Source: Niveispirillum sp048066115
GTDB lineage: Bacteria > Pseudomonadota > Alphaproteobacteria > Azospirillales > Azospirillaceae
NCBI RefSeq assembly: GCF_048066115.1
Contig: NZ_JBLTYX010000006.1
Location: 222,332 to 286,331, forward strand
Reading direction: 5' to 3'
Length of the DNA: 64,000 bases
The notes under the pieces are model-generated. The model ran no database searches. It was not told where the DNA came from and saw nothing but the letters and a program-made list of their open reading frames with translations. This document shows, piece by piece, positions 53,460-62,473 of the stretch. The translations under genes and the position numbers were made by a program. Position 1 is the stretch's first letter, and each line of letters starts with the position of its first letter.

Positions 53460-55028
53460 ATGAGCAAACCCATCGCCAACCGTAAACGATCGCGCCATGC
53501 CGTGGTGCCGCCCACGATCCTGCTGGGCCCGTTGGCGCGGGCGCGCGGGGCCCAGGGTGCCACCGGTTCCGGGCAGCGCTGGCGCGTCTCCGTCTGCTTC
53601 CTGCTGGCTGGCGATGCCGAACCGCCCGACCTGCGCGTCGATGGGGTCACCCTGGCCGTGCCGCCGCGTTTTCTGCATGAATGGAAGGACCTGCCGCCCG
53701 TGGGGCCGGTGGGCGTGCCCTGTCCGCCCGGGGTGCTGCGCATGTGGCGCTATGATTTCGCCGTGCCGCGCGGGCTGCAGGATGGGCGCGCGGTTTACGG
53801 CTTCCAGGATGATGAGCGGCGCTGGACCCTGTCGGTGCCCGGCACCGCCATCCCGCCGCGCATCGCCTTTGTCAGTTGCGGTGGCTGCGAGGATGAGGCG
53901 CAGATCGAGGCGGCGGGACTGAAGCGCAACGCGCTGTGGGCCCGGCTGCTGGGCCGGCACCGCGCCCAGCCTCTGCACCTGATGCTGATGGGCGGCGATC
54001 AGGTCTATGCCGACGAGCTGTGGCAGCGGGTCCCCGCCCTGCGCCAACTGTCCGAAGCCAAGATGATGAAGCGCACGGGCCTGACAGCGGGTCCAGAGCT
54101 GGAGGCACAGCTGGAGGCCTGGTACATCGCCACATACCTGCATGCCTGGAACCAGGCGGAGCCGGCGGCGCTGCAGGCCGGCGTGGCATCCATGTGCATG
54201 TGGGACGACCATGACATCATTGACGGCTGGGGATCGCACCCGCCGGAACTGCTGGACAGCCCTGCCTATCAGGCCATCTATGCCGCCGCCCGCCGTGCCT
54301 TCCGCCTGTTCCAGGTGGGCATGGGCGATGATGATCCCGCCGATACGCTGGTGGCATCCGCCCCGCCCGGTTTCAGCCAGGGGATGATGCTGAACGGCAT
54401 CGGCATCCTGGCGCCCGACCTGCGCAGCGAGCGCACACATACCAGCGTGCTGTCACCGGCCAGCCTGTCGGAAATGCCGGAATGGCTGGAACGGTTCGCC
54501 ACCTGCCGGCATCTGCTGCTGATGTCGTCGGTGCCGCTGATCTTCCCCGGATTCGGGCTGGCCGAACGGCTGCTGAACATGCTGCCCGGCCGCCAGACCA
54601 TGGAGGATGACCTGCGCGACCAATGGCGCAGCCCCGTGCATCTGGAACAGTGGCGCACCGTGCTGCGCATCCTGGCCGATTTCGCCCGGCGCAGCGGCGT
54701 GCGTATCACCATCCTGTCCGGTGAGGTGCATCTGGCCGCCCATGGCACCGTTTCCGGCCCCGGCACCCTGCTGCGCCAGCTCGTCAGTTCCGGCATCGTC
54801 CATCCCCCGCCCCATGGCGTGGGCGTGCAGATGATGGAACTGCGTGCGGCCAAGCGGGAGGAATTGTGGGACCGGCTGTCGCTCTCCATGGAAGTGATGG
54901 ACGAGAATGGCCGTCGTCTGCTGGCTCAGCGCAACTACCTGACCATCAATGGCCAGGACGAAGGCGACCTTCTGGCCGAATGGCATATCGAGGGGCGGGA
55001 CGAGCCCTGGACCATCACGATCAGGTGA
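53460..55028 (+). CDS. PhoD-like metallophosphatase, apparently cytoplasmic
   Basis: This 522-residue protein shows the PhoD-like metal motifs LMGGDQVYADELW (178-188), MWDDHDIIDGWGSHP (247-261) and ILSGEVHLAAHG near the end. Such enzymes hydrolyse phosphodiesters or phosphomonoesters with iron and calcium. Classical PhoD is exported by Tat; this one has no signal peptide (it starts MSKPIANRKRSRHAVV), so it is probably intracellular or exported in another way. The start has only a weak ribosome site. Its end overlaps the convergent aminotransferase gene by eight bases. Confidence 0.85.
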   Translation: MSKPIANRKRSRHAVVPPTILLGPLARARGAQGATGSGQRWRVSVCFLLAGDAEPPDLRVDGVTLAVPPRFLHEWKDLPPVGPVGVPCPPGVLRMWRYDFAVPRGLQDGRAVYGFQDDERRWTLSVPGTAIPPRIAFVSCGGCEDEAQIEAAGLKRNALWARLLGRHRAQPLHLMLMGGDQVYADELWQRVPALRQLSEAKMMKRTGLTAGPELEAQLEAWYIATYLHAWNQAEPAALQAGVASMCMWDDHDIIDGWGSHPPELLDSPAYQAIYAAARRAFRLFQVGMGDDDPADTLVASAPPGFSQGMMLNGIGILAPDLRSERTHTSVLSPASLSEMPEWLERFATCRHLLLMSSVPLIFPGFGLAERLLNMLPGRQTMEDDLRDQWRSPVHLEQWRTVLRILADFARRSGVRITILSGEVHLAAHGTVSGPGTLLRQLVSSGIVHPPPHGVGVQMMELRAAKREELWDRLSLSMEVMDENGRRLLAQRNYLTINGQDEGDLLAEWHIEGRDEPWTITIR

Positions 55029-56205
55029 CGAGGCCCTTCCGCCATGCGACGAGGCGCCGTGCGGCCTCCGCCACCTCCGCTTCCGCCGCGGCGAAGCTGA
55101 TGCGCAGATAGCGGCGGCCGCGCACCGTGTCGAAATCCAAGCCCGGCGTGATGGCCACGCCCGTCTCCGCCAGGATGCGTTTGCAGAAGGCTTCGCTGTC
55201 GTCGGTCAGGCCGCTGACATCGGCATAGACATAGAAGGCACCGTCGGCGGGCGCCAGATTGTCGAACCCGGCGCGCGGCAGCTCGTTCAGCAGCAGGTCG
55301 CGGCTGCGACGATAGCGGGCGACATGGCCGTCGGCTTCCTCGGTACAGTCGAAGGCCGCGATGGCGGCGCGCTGCGACAGGGTGGGGGCGGAGATATAGA
55401 GATTTTGCGCCAGGCATTCGGTGGATCGCACCAGCTCCGGCGGCACCACCATCCAGCCCAGACGCCAACCGGTCATGCTGAAATATTTGCTGAAGCTGTT
55501 GATGATGATGGCGCGGTCGCTGAAGGCTAGGGCCGTCTGGCCTTTCACCTCGGTGAACTCGATCCCGTGATAAATCTCGTCCGATACCAGGCGAACGCCA
55601 TTCGTCTCGCACCACAGCGCCAGATCACGCAGTGCGGCGGGCGACAGCATGGTACCGGCCGGGTTGGACGGGCTGGCCACGATCAGGCCCTTCACCGGCT
55701 TGTCCAGGGCCGCCAGCAGTGCCGGCGTCGGCTGGAATCGCGTTTCCGGCCCGGTCAGGATTTCCACCGGTTCCAAATCCAGGGCGCGCAGGATGTTGCG
55801 ATAGGCGGGATAGCCGGGGGCGGCCAATGCCACCCGGTCACCCGGCTCGAACGCCGCCAGGAAGCCCAACAGGAATCCCGCCGATGACCCGGTGGTCACG
55901 GCGATGCGTTCCGCCGGCACCGACACGCCATGGCGGTCGCGATACCATTTGGCGATGGCCTCACGCAGCGGCGCAATGCCGAACGCGTCGGTATAGGCGA
56001 CGCGGTCGCAGTCCAGGGCCGCATGCGCCGCCGCGATCACGCCCCTGGGTGCCGGTGTCCCCGGCTGTCCGATCTCCAGATGCAGCACGTCGCCGCCGGC
56101 CGCCGCGCGCTCATTGGCGGCGCGCATCACCTCCATCACGATGAAGGGGGCCACGCTGCCGCGCTTGGCCGGTGCCCAATGCGCGTCGCCCGCCAGCGCC
56201 TTCAA
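55021..56205 (-). CDS. Class I/II PLP-dependent aminotransferase
   Basis: Fold-type I aminotransferase with VAYTDAFGIAPLREAIAKWY, TTGSSAGFLLGFLAAF, IVASPSNPAGTMLS, VRLVSDEIYHGIEF and the PLP lysine in INSFSKYFSMTGWRLGW. It probably moves amino groups between an aromatic or aliphatic amino acid and 2-oxoglutarate. I prefer the TTG at 56205, which follows a strong GGAAGG at six bases and gives 394 residues. The ATG at 56277 adds 24 non-conserved residues and would overlap the start of the divergent M48 gene. Confidence 0.88.
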   Translation of the reverse strand: MKALAGDAHWAPAKRGSVAPFIVMEVMRAANERAAAGGDVLHLEIGQPGTPAPRGVIAAAHAALDCDRVAYTDAFGIAPLREAIAKWYRDRHGVSVPAERIAVTTGSSAGFLLGFLAAFEPGDRVALAAPGYPAYRNILRALDLEPVEILTGPETRFQPTPALLAALDKPVKGLIVASPSNPAGTMLSPAALRDLALWCETNGVRLVSDEIYHGIEFTEVKGQTALAFSDRAIIINSFSKYFSMTGWRLGWMVVPPELVRSTECLAQNLYISAPTLSQRAAIAAFDCTEEADGHVARYRRSRDLLLNELPRAGFDNLAPADGAFYVYADVSGLTDDSEAFCKRILAETGVAITPGLDFDTVRGRRYLRISFAAAEAEVAEAARRLVAWRKGLVT

Positions 56206-56263
56206 ACTCGCCCTTCCCTCGCCATGTTTTTCGTGGCTAGTGTCGGCGTGAGGGGCCTTGCCG

Positions 56264-57643
56264 ATGGATAGAGACATGTTTGCGGTTCCAAAGCGGATTG
56301 CCAGTGCGGCCGTGGCGTTGTTGATGTCGGTGACCTGGGCGACCGAACCCGCCATGGCCCAGCGTTCGATCAGCTTCATTCGCGACACCGAAATCGAGCA
56401 TATCCTACGGGTCTATTCCACCCCGATCTTGCAGGCGGCCAATGTCGTGCCGGAATCGGTGACCATCGCCCTGGTCAATGATGACAGCCTGAACGCCTTC
56501 GTGGCCGGAGGGCAGAACATGTTCTTCCATACCGGCTTCCTGATGGATACCGGCATCGATGAGCTGGTGGGCGTGACGGCGCACGAGACGGGGCACATTG
56601 CCGGCGGCCATCTGGCGCGGGCCGGCGACGCCATGTCGAACGCCGCCACCATCGCCACCATCTTCACCCTGCTGGGCATGGCCGCCGCCATCGGCGCCGG
56701 GCGCACCGATGTGGGCATGGGGCTAATGGGCGGCGGGCAGGAAGCGGCCATGCGCACCTTCTTCGCCTTCACCCGCGGCCAGGAAGGTTCGGCCGACGAG
56801 GCGGCGATGCAGTATCTGGAAAAGCTGGGCTGGTCGTCCGAAGGCCTGATGAAGATGATGCAGCGGCTGGCGGGTCAGGAACTGCTGCCGGAAAACCGGC
56901 AGGTCGAATATGTCCGCACCCACCCGCTGACTCGCAACCGCATCGAAGCCATCCGGAATTTCGTGGAAACGAAATCCAAGAACAATGGCAACAGGTTGCC
57001 GGAGAATTTTTATGCGCTGCATGAACGCATGGTGGCCAAGCTGATGGGCTTCATGCGGCCCGACATCGCACTGCGTCGCTATGCGGCAAACGACACCGGC
57101 ATCCCCGCCCGCTATGCCCGCGCCATCGCGCTGTACCAGAAGGGCAATGTGCGCGAGGCGCTGGCATTGACCGAAGGCCTGATCAATCAGGAAAAGGACA
57201 ACGCCTATTTCCATGAATTGAAAGGGCAAATCCTGTTCGAGGATGGCAAGGCCGCCGATGCGGTCCTGCCCTATCGGGAGTCCGTGCGCCTGGACCCGGA
57301 ATCCGGCCTACTGCGCAACGCGCTGGGCCACGCGCTGCTGGAGGTGGGCAATGACCGCTTCCTGAACGAGGCTATCACCAACCTGACCGCCGCCGCCCGG
57401 CTGGAACAGAATTCGGCCCTGACCTGGCGCCTGCTGTCATCCGCCTACAGCCGTGCCGACATGCAGCCGCAGCTGGCCTACGCGCGTGCGGAGGAGGCCC
57501 TGGCCCGCGGCGATATCCGCGCGGCCAAGTACCATGCCGACCGGGCCGAACGCATGCTGCCCGCCGGCTCCCCGGAATGGATCCGCGCCCAGGACATCCG
57601 GGTGATGGTGGAAAGCCATCCGGTGTCGCGGGAATATAATTGA
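56264..57643 (+). CDS. Periplasmic M48 metalloprotease with TPR region (BepA-like)
   Basis: This ~459-residue protein has a signal peptide (ending EPAMAQRS), the zinc motif HETGH (107-111) within VGVTAHETGHIAGGHLARAG, and the third ligand region RGQEGSADEAAMQYLEKLGW. A TPR-like C-terminal half follows (GNVREALALTEGLINQEKDN, AYFHELKGQILFEDGKAADA). E. coli BepA degrades or promotes assembly of outer-membrane proteins such as LptD. AGGGG stands eight bases before ATG 56264. The gene is upstream of dsbA-aroQ-acc, with an HD-GYP gene inserted on the other strand. Confidence 0.92.
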   Translation: MDRDMFAVPKRIASAAVALLMSVTWATEPAMAQRSISFIRDTEIEHILRVYSTPILQAANVVPESVTIALVNDDSLNAFVAGGQNMFFHTGFLMDTGIDELVGVTAHETGHIAGGHLARAGDAMSNAATIATIFTLLGMAAAIGAGRTDVGMGLMGGGQEAAMRTFFAFTRGQEGSADEAAMQYLEKLGWSSEGLMKMMQRLAGQELLPENRQVEYVRTHPLTRNRIEAIRNFVETKSKNNGNRLPENFYALHERMVAKLMGFMRPDIALRRYAANDTGIPARYARAIALYQKGNVREALALTEGLINQEKDNAYFHELKGQILFEDGKAADAVLPYRESVRLDPESGLLRNALGHALLEVGNDRFLNEAITNLTAAARLEQNSALTWRLLSSAYSRADMQPQLAYARAEEALARGDIRAAKYHADRAERMLPAGSPEWIRAQDIRVMVESHPVSREYN

Positions 57644-57660
57644 TCTGAATGGGCGGGCGC

Positions 57661-59232
57661 TTACCGCGTCCGCCCCCGCGCCTGCCGCACCTTGAAGAAG
57701 GCCGCCACCACGGTGGGGTCGAACAGCGTTCCCGCCCCTTCCCCGATGGATTTCAACGCGTCAGCAAGCGGCATGGCCTCACGCCAGGAACGGCGGTGGG
57801 TCAGCGCGTCAAACACGTCGGCCACGGCCACGATGCGCGCCGCCGCCGGGATATCGGTACCTGACAGCCCGTGCGGATAGCCGCTGCCGTCCCAACGTTC
57901 CTGGTGCGCACGGGCGATGGCGGCACCGAAGGACAGGTAGTTGCTGCCCTCCACCAGCCGCGAGGCCTTTTCCAGGATGGCGGCCCCACGCTCGCAATGC
58001 AGTTCCATCTGGTGGCGTTCCTCGTCGTCCAGATGCTGCTCCTTGCGGATGACGCTGTCGGGCACGCCGACCATGCCGATATCGTACAGCATGGACCCCA
58101 TGGTGATCTGGTCCAGGAATTCGTCATCGATGACGGTGTCCCAGCCTTCCTCCGACCGCAGGGCGAAGGCAATCTCCGTCACCAGACGGGAGATGCGCAA
58201 TCCATGGTCGCCACCCCCATCCGGGTCCTTGTATTCGGCCAGACCGGCCAGCGCGATGACCGCCGCCTTGTGCGAGCGCTTCACCTGCTCATAGAGGTGC
58301 AGATTGTCGAAGCCGATGGCGATCTTGGCGCCCAGCACCTCCGCCAGCTTGCGTTCCAGCCCATCCAGCGGCCGGCCGACATGCAGGCAGGCGGCCGCAT
58401 CGCGGCCATCGGCGGTGCGCAGCCACAGTATGGCGTCCTGGTCATCGAACCGGTGCTGGCGTGAGCGCAGCACCTCCATGATCTTGGCGGCTAGATCGGG
58501 TTCCACGCTGTGGCCCAGCGGCAGGCCGACGCTGTCGCTATGCCGGCCGGATGCGGCCAGGATCTGGGCATCGGTGCGGGCATTGCCGCGCGGCACGCAG
58601 ACCAGCCCGTTCGGTTCGGTATTCAGCACATGCGCCAGCTCGCGCAGCACAGCTTCGGCAAACCGGTCGATGGCGCGCAGCGCGAACAGGCTGCCGGCGG
58701 CATCGATGATGCGTTCCATGCCCTGGCGGGACCGCATCAGCTCGGTGATATGCTCGTATGACCGCAGGGCCGCCACCGTGGCCGTGCCCAGCTTCTGGGC
58801 CGTCAGTTCCGTCTTGGCCTTGTAATCATTGATGTCATAGCCGTGGATGACGTCATCCTCCGGCGCCTGCCCGGGCTGGCCGGTGCGCAGGATGATGCGG
58901 ACCTGGGTATTGCCCAGCTCGTCACGGATGCGCGGCACCAGGCGCAGGCCGGCATCGTCCGTCTCCATCACCACGTCCAGCAGGATCATGGCGATGCCGG
59001 GATCGTTGCGCAGGATGCCCAGCGCTTCTTCCGCCGAATAGGCGGACAGGAACTGGATCGGCCGGTCGCGATAGGTGAATTTCTTCATCACCAGCCGCGT
59101 CATGGCATGCACCTCCGGATCGTCATCGACGATCAGGATCAGCCACGGCCGCCGGGGTGCGGTCACGTCGCCGGTGGCCGGCAGTTCCGGCCCCTCCTCC
59201 TTGAAGAGGAAATCGTCGTCGCCTGCGACCAT
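57661..59232 (-). CDS. Response regulator with DUF3369-like and degenerate HD-GYP domains
   Basis: The receiver domain (~30-150) has the acidic pocket VDDDPE and phospho-acceptor D86 in ILLDVVM. A middle sensor-like region (~165-315, GAF-type DUF3369 pattern) precedes the HD-GYP domain (~320-520). That domain keeps DHGLRISRL, MELHCERGAAIL and HQERWDGSGYP, but the HD motif is YDIGMVGVPD: histidine 383 is tyrosine and the usual lysine is methionine. Cyclic-di-GMP hydrolysis is therefore doubtful. No partner histidine kinase is adjacent. Confidence 0.9.
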   Translation of the reverse strand: MVAGDDDFLFKEEGPELPATGDVTAPRRPWLILIVDDDPEVHAMTRLVMKKFTYRDRPIQFLSAYSAEEALGILRNDPGIAMILLDVVMETDDAGLRLVPRIRDELGNTQVRIILRTGQPGQAPEDDVIHGYDINDYKAKTELTAQKLGTATVAALRSYEHITELMRSRQGMERIIDAAGSLFALRAIDRFAEAVLRELAHVLNTEPNGLVCVPRGNARTDAQILAASGRHSDSVGLPLGHSVEPDLAAKIMEVLRSRQHRFDDQDAILWLRTADGRDAAACLHVGRPLDGLERKLAEVLGAKIAIGFDNLHLYEQVKRSHKAAVIALAGLAEYKDPDGGGDHGLRISRLVTEIAFALRSEEGWDTVIDDEFLDQITMGSMLYDIGMVGVPDSVIRKEQHLDDEERHQMELHCERGAAILEKASRLVEGSNYLSFGAAIARAHQERWDGSGYPHGLSGTDIPAAARIVAVADVFDALTHRRSWREAMPLADALKSIGEGAGTLFDPTVVAAFFKVRQARGRTR

Positions 59233-59316
59233 CAGACCGTCACCGCTCCCCTTGAAGCCTTGCCCCGTACATCCTGCCTTGCCGGGCTTTTATTCAAGAT
59301 CAAGTTGGCACATTGC

Positions 59317-59333
59317 CATTGGTGGAACCAATG
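59317..59333. promoter_or_regulatory. Inverted repeat in the HD-GYP/dsbA divergent gap
   Basis: CATTGGT-GGA-ACCAATG is a perfect 7-bp-arm repeat, 85 bases upstream of the HD-GYP gene and 136 upstream of the DsbA-like gene. It could be a regulator site serving either direction. No clear promoter elements were found around it. Confidence 0.35.
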
Positions 59334-59468
59334 CACACTTACGTATCACGGCATAGCTCGTGCCTGTAGGCAAGCCTCTTGAAAACCGGGAATTCATCCC
59401 GCGTGGCGGTTGCACGCGGAATGTGGCCGGTCCATGGTGCGGGCAACCATTCAATGGATGTGAGATCG

Positions 59469-60245
59469 ATGTCCCTTCCCCTTCCTGTTTCCAGCCGGTT
59501 CCGGGCGTTGTGCACGGGCTTGGCACTTTCCGCCACCCTCCCCGCCCTGCCGGTTTCCGCCGCCGACAAGCCGCTGGACAAGGCGGCGGTGGAGCAGATC
59601 GTCCGCGACTATCTGCTGGCCAATCCCGAGATCCTGCTGGAAGCCATGGAGGCCCTGGAAAAGAAGCAGCAGGCCGAGGGCGACAAGGCCGTGACCGAGG
59701 CGCTGAAGTCGAATCGGACGGCCCTTGAACAGAGTGCGATGTCCCCCGTGGGCGGCAATCCCAAGGGCGATGTCACCCTGGTGGAGTTCTTCGATTACAA
59801 TTGCGGCTATTGCAAGCGCACCCATCCGGAGCGCAGTGCGGCCGTGAAGGGCGATGGCAAGGTCCGCATCGTCTACAAGGAATTCCCCATCCTGGCCCCG
59901 TCCTCCAAGGAAGCCGCCAAGGCCGCGCTGGCAGCCAACAAACAGGGCAAGTACGAGGCGTTCCACACCGCCCTGATGACGCATGAGGGCCGCCTGGACA
60001 GCGACGCCATCCGCGCCACCGCCAAGGAAGTGGGGCTGGACCTGAAAAAGCTGGAACAGGATATGGGCGATCCCGCCATCGAGGCGGAGATCAAGGCCAA
60101 CATGGAACTGGCCCGCAAGCTGAACATCCGCGGCACGCCGGGCTTCGTCATCGGCGACACGGTGGTGCCCGGTGCGATCGAGACCGACCAGTTCATTGCC
60201 CTGTTCAACGCCACCCGCGCCGTGAACACCAAGAAGAGCGGCTGA
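59469..60245 (+). CDS. DsbA-family thiol:disulfide protein (ScsC/Com1-like)
   Basis: This 258-residue periplasmic protein has a signal peptide (ending LPVSAADK) and an N-terminal helical part (~35-95, LLANPEILLEAMEALEKKQQ), which in ScsC-type proteins mediates oligomerisation. The thioredoxin-like domain has the active site CGYC (C112-C115) and the cis-proline segment RGTPGFVIGD. It could oxidise or isomerise disulfides. ATG 59469 is chosen; ATG 59454 is possible. Cysteine-bearing secreted proteins in this window (pair 1) are potential clients, by inference only. Confidence 0.92.
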   Translation: MSLPLPVSSRFRALCTGLALSATLPALPVSAADKPLDKAAVEQIVRDYLLANPEILLEAMEALEKKQQAEGDKAVTEALKSNRTALEQSAMSPVGGNPKGDVTLVEFFDYNCGYCKRTHPERSAAVKGDGKVRIVYKEFPILAPSSKEAAKAALAANKQGKYEAFHTALMTHEGRLDSDAIRATAKEVGLDLKKLEQDMGDPAIEAEIKANMELARKLNIRGTPGFVIGDTVVPGAIETDQFIALFNATRAVNTKKSG

Positions 60246-60270
60246 TACCGGTCAACATTAAGGGGGAAGC

Positions 60271-61413
60271 ATGCGGAACAAGGCCCTATGCGCGTTGGTC
60301 CTGCTGCTTCCCCTGACCGGCTGCGGTGGCAGCCATTTGGCTTCGCTTCCCTATCCGCCCGGTGCCAATGTCACGCCGGCCGACGGCTATCTTTATGAGG
60401 GCACGCGGCTTGCGCCCGGCGTCTGGCTGTTCGCCTCCCCCGAACCGTTCCATGTCCAGCCCTATGGCAATGTCACCGCCGTGGAACAGGCCGACGGCTT
60501 CGTGCTGTTCGACAGTGGCGGCACGCCGGCCGGGGCACGGCGCATCCTGGACATGCTGGCCGGGCTGTCGTCCAAGCCGGTGAAGGCCGTGGTGGTCAGC
60601 CATTGGCATGGCGATCATGTCAACGGGCTGCGCGCCATCAGGGAACGCTGGCCCAAGGTGCGCCTGATCGCCACCAACGCCACCCGCCGCACCCTGACCG
60701 ATCCGCGCGTGGCGCGTTTCATGCCCAGTGGGGATACCGCTTCCGACGATGCGATTCGTCGCAATATCGAGGGGGCGGTGGCCCGCATGCGCACACGCGC
60801 CGCCCAGCCAGACCTGCCGGAGCCGTTGCTCACTGGCAATGAGCGGGCCGCGCGGGAGCTGGAACATTATGGGCACGAACTGCAGGGCGGCGCCCTGCTG
60901 GTCCCCGAAGAGGGGTTCGATGAACGCCTGCTGCTGGACGATCCCGACCGGCCGGTGGAACTGCGCTTCCTGGGCCAGGCCAATACCGATGGCGATGCCG
61001 TCGCCTGGCTGCCCAAGCAGCATATCCTGCTGACCGGCGACATCCTGGTCGCCCCCATCCCCTATGGTTATGGCGGCTATCCCAGGGAATGGGAAACCAC
61101 GCTGCAACGGCTGAAAAGCTTTGATTTCAAGGCGATGGTGCCGGGCCACGGCCCGGTCATGCGCGACAGCACCTATATCGACCGCCTGTCCGCCCTGATC
61201 GCGGAGGTGCGGGCCAGGGTGGCGCCGCTGGTCGCGGCCGGCCTGTCCTTGGACGATGTTCAAAAACAGGTCGAACTTTCAGCGCAGGCGCAGATGTTCA
61301 GCGGCGGCGATCCCTGGCGGTCCTCCCTGTTCGACCAATATTGGCGCCAGCCGATCATCGCCAGCGCCTTTAAAGAGGCGAAGGGAGACCCCATCATACA
61401 GGGGGGTGGTTGA
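60271..61413 (+). CDS. MBL-fold hydrolase lipoprotein
   Basis: This 380-residue protein has a lipoprotein signal with lipobox LTGC (Cys18) and a metallo-beta-lactamase fold with HWHGDH (111-116). Later metal-site strands are LTGDILVAPIPYG and MVPGHGPVMRD. It should be tethered in the periplasm or outer membrane. Subclass B3-like beta-lactamases share the motif, but the long insert (~150-210) and lipid anchor make a generic hydrolase as likely. It sits 25 bases after the DsbA-like gene. Confidence 0.87.
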   Translation: MRNKALCALVLLLPLTGCGGSHLASLPYPPGANVTPADGYLYEGTRLAPGVWLFASPEPFHVQPYGNVTAVEQADGFVLFDSGGTPAGARRILDMLAGLSSKPVKAVVVSHWHGDHVNGLRAIRERWPKVRLIATNATRRTLTDPRVARFMPSGDTASDDAIRRNIEGAVARMRTRAAQPDLPEPLLTGNERAARELEHYGHELQGGALLVPEEGFDERLLLDDPDRPVELRFLGQANTDGDAVAWLPKQHILLTGDILVAPIPYGYGGYPREWETTLQRLKSFDFKAMVPGHGPVMRDSTYIDRLSALIAEVRARVAPLVAAGLSLDDVQKQVELSAQAQMFSGGDPWRSSLFDQYWRQPIIASAFKEAKGDPIIQGGG

Positions 61414-61509
61414 TCACCTTCCCCTACGTCATGTCGATGGCCATTGCCCCTGTGGCTGGCCATGTTATAACCCCCCGGCTTTTGGCGATCACAACCAGGG
61501 ACGGCCGAC

Positions 61510-61968
61510 TTGGCCCCGCAGCCTTCGATCCTCATCCTCAACGGGCCGAACCTGAACATGCTCGGCACCCGTGAGCCCCATATCTATGGGGCGGAAACCC
61601 TGGCCGATGTGGAAGCATTGTGCCGGGCCGAGGGGGAGCGGCTGGGGCTGGCGATCGATTTCCGCCAGTCCAACCATGAGGGCGAGCTGGTCACCTGGAT
61701 CCAGGAGGCGCGGGGCACCCGTTCCGCCATCCTGTTGAACGCCGGAGCCTATACCCACACCTCCGTGGCCATCCTGGACGCGTTGACGGCGGTTGACCTG
61801 CCGGTTATCGAGGTGCATCTGAGCAACATCTTCCGTCGTGAACCGTTCAGACATCATTCGTATGTCTCGATGGCCGCGCGGGGGGTCATTTGTGGCCTGG
61901 GTTCCCATGGCTATGTTTTGGCGCTGCAGGCGGCTGACCGCCTGGTCCGCGCCAAGGCCCAGTCCTGA
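61510..61968 (+). CDS. aroQ: 3-dehydroquinate dehydratase, type II
   Basis: This 152-residue protein catalyses the third step of the shikimate pathway. It begins ILILNGPNLNMLGTREPHIYG with the catalytic tyrosine region, then IDFRQSNHEGELVTWI, LLNAGAYTHTSVAILDAL and EVHLSNIFRREPFRHHSYVS with the catalytic histidine. The start is a TTG at 61510 with AGGGA upstream. accB-accC follow, as in many alphaproteobacteria. Confidence 0.96.
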   Translation: MAPQPSILILNGPNLNMLGTREPHIYGAETLADVEALCRAEGERLGLAIDFRQSNHEGELVTWIQEARGTRSAILLNAGAYTHTSVAILDALTAVDLPVIEVHLSNIFRREPFRHHSYVSMAARGVICGLGSHGYVLALQAADRLVRAKAQS

Positions 61969-62001
61969 TACCCGGGTTCCCTTTCAAAGGTTGAAAATAC
62001 C

Positions 62002-62466
62002 ATGTCGAGCTTCGATCTGGATGCCGAGTTCGTGCGCACCATGGCCAAACTCCTGGAGGAGTCGGGCCTGACGGAAATGGAATATTCGGAAGGCGAACGC
62101 CGCATCCGGCTCAGCCGCGCCGCGCCGCCGGCCCCGATCGGCTATGCCCCGGCCGCCTATGCGCCGGCCCCGGTCGCAGCAGCCCCCGTGGCCGCCGCCC
62201 CGGCCGCCGCGGCCGTTCCCCCGGCCCAGCATCCCGGTGCCGTGAAGTCGCCCATGGTCGGCACCGCCTATCTGGCGTCGGAGCCCAGCGCCCCGCCCTT
62301 CGTCAAGGCCGGCGATACGGTCAAGGCCGGTCAGACCATCCTGATCATCGAGGCCATGAAGGTCATGAACCCGATCAAGGCCGCCAAGGGCGGTACCGTG
62401 ACGGAGATCCTGGTGTCCAACAGCCAGCCGGTCGAATTCGGCCAGCCCCTGCTGATCATTGAGTGA
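62002..62466 (+). CDS. accB: Biotin carboxyl carrier protein of acetyl-CoA carboxylase
   Basis: This 154-residue protein has an N-terminal helical part, an Ala/Pro linker (~40-78), and a biotinyl domain (KSPMVGTAYLASEPSAPPFV onward). Biotin attaches to K120 in EAMKVMN. It carries the carboxyl group from AccC to the transferase for malonyl-CoA synthesis. accC starts eight bases after its stop. Confidence 0.97.
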   Translation: MSSFDLDAEFVRTMAKLLEESGLTEMEYSEGERRIRLSRAAPPAPIGYAPAAYAPAPVAAAPVAAAPAAAAVPPAQHPGAVKSPMVGTAYLASEPSAPPFVKAGDTVKAGQTILIIEAMKVMNPIKAAKGGTVTEILVSNSQPVEFGQPLLIIE

Positions 62467-62473
62467 CCGGGCC

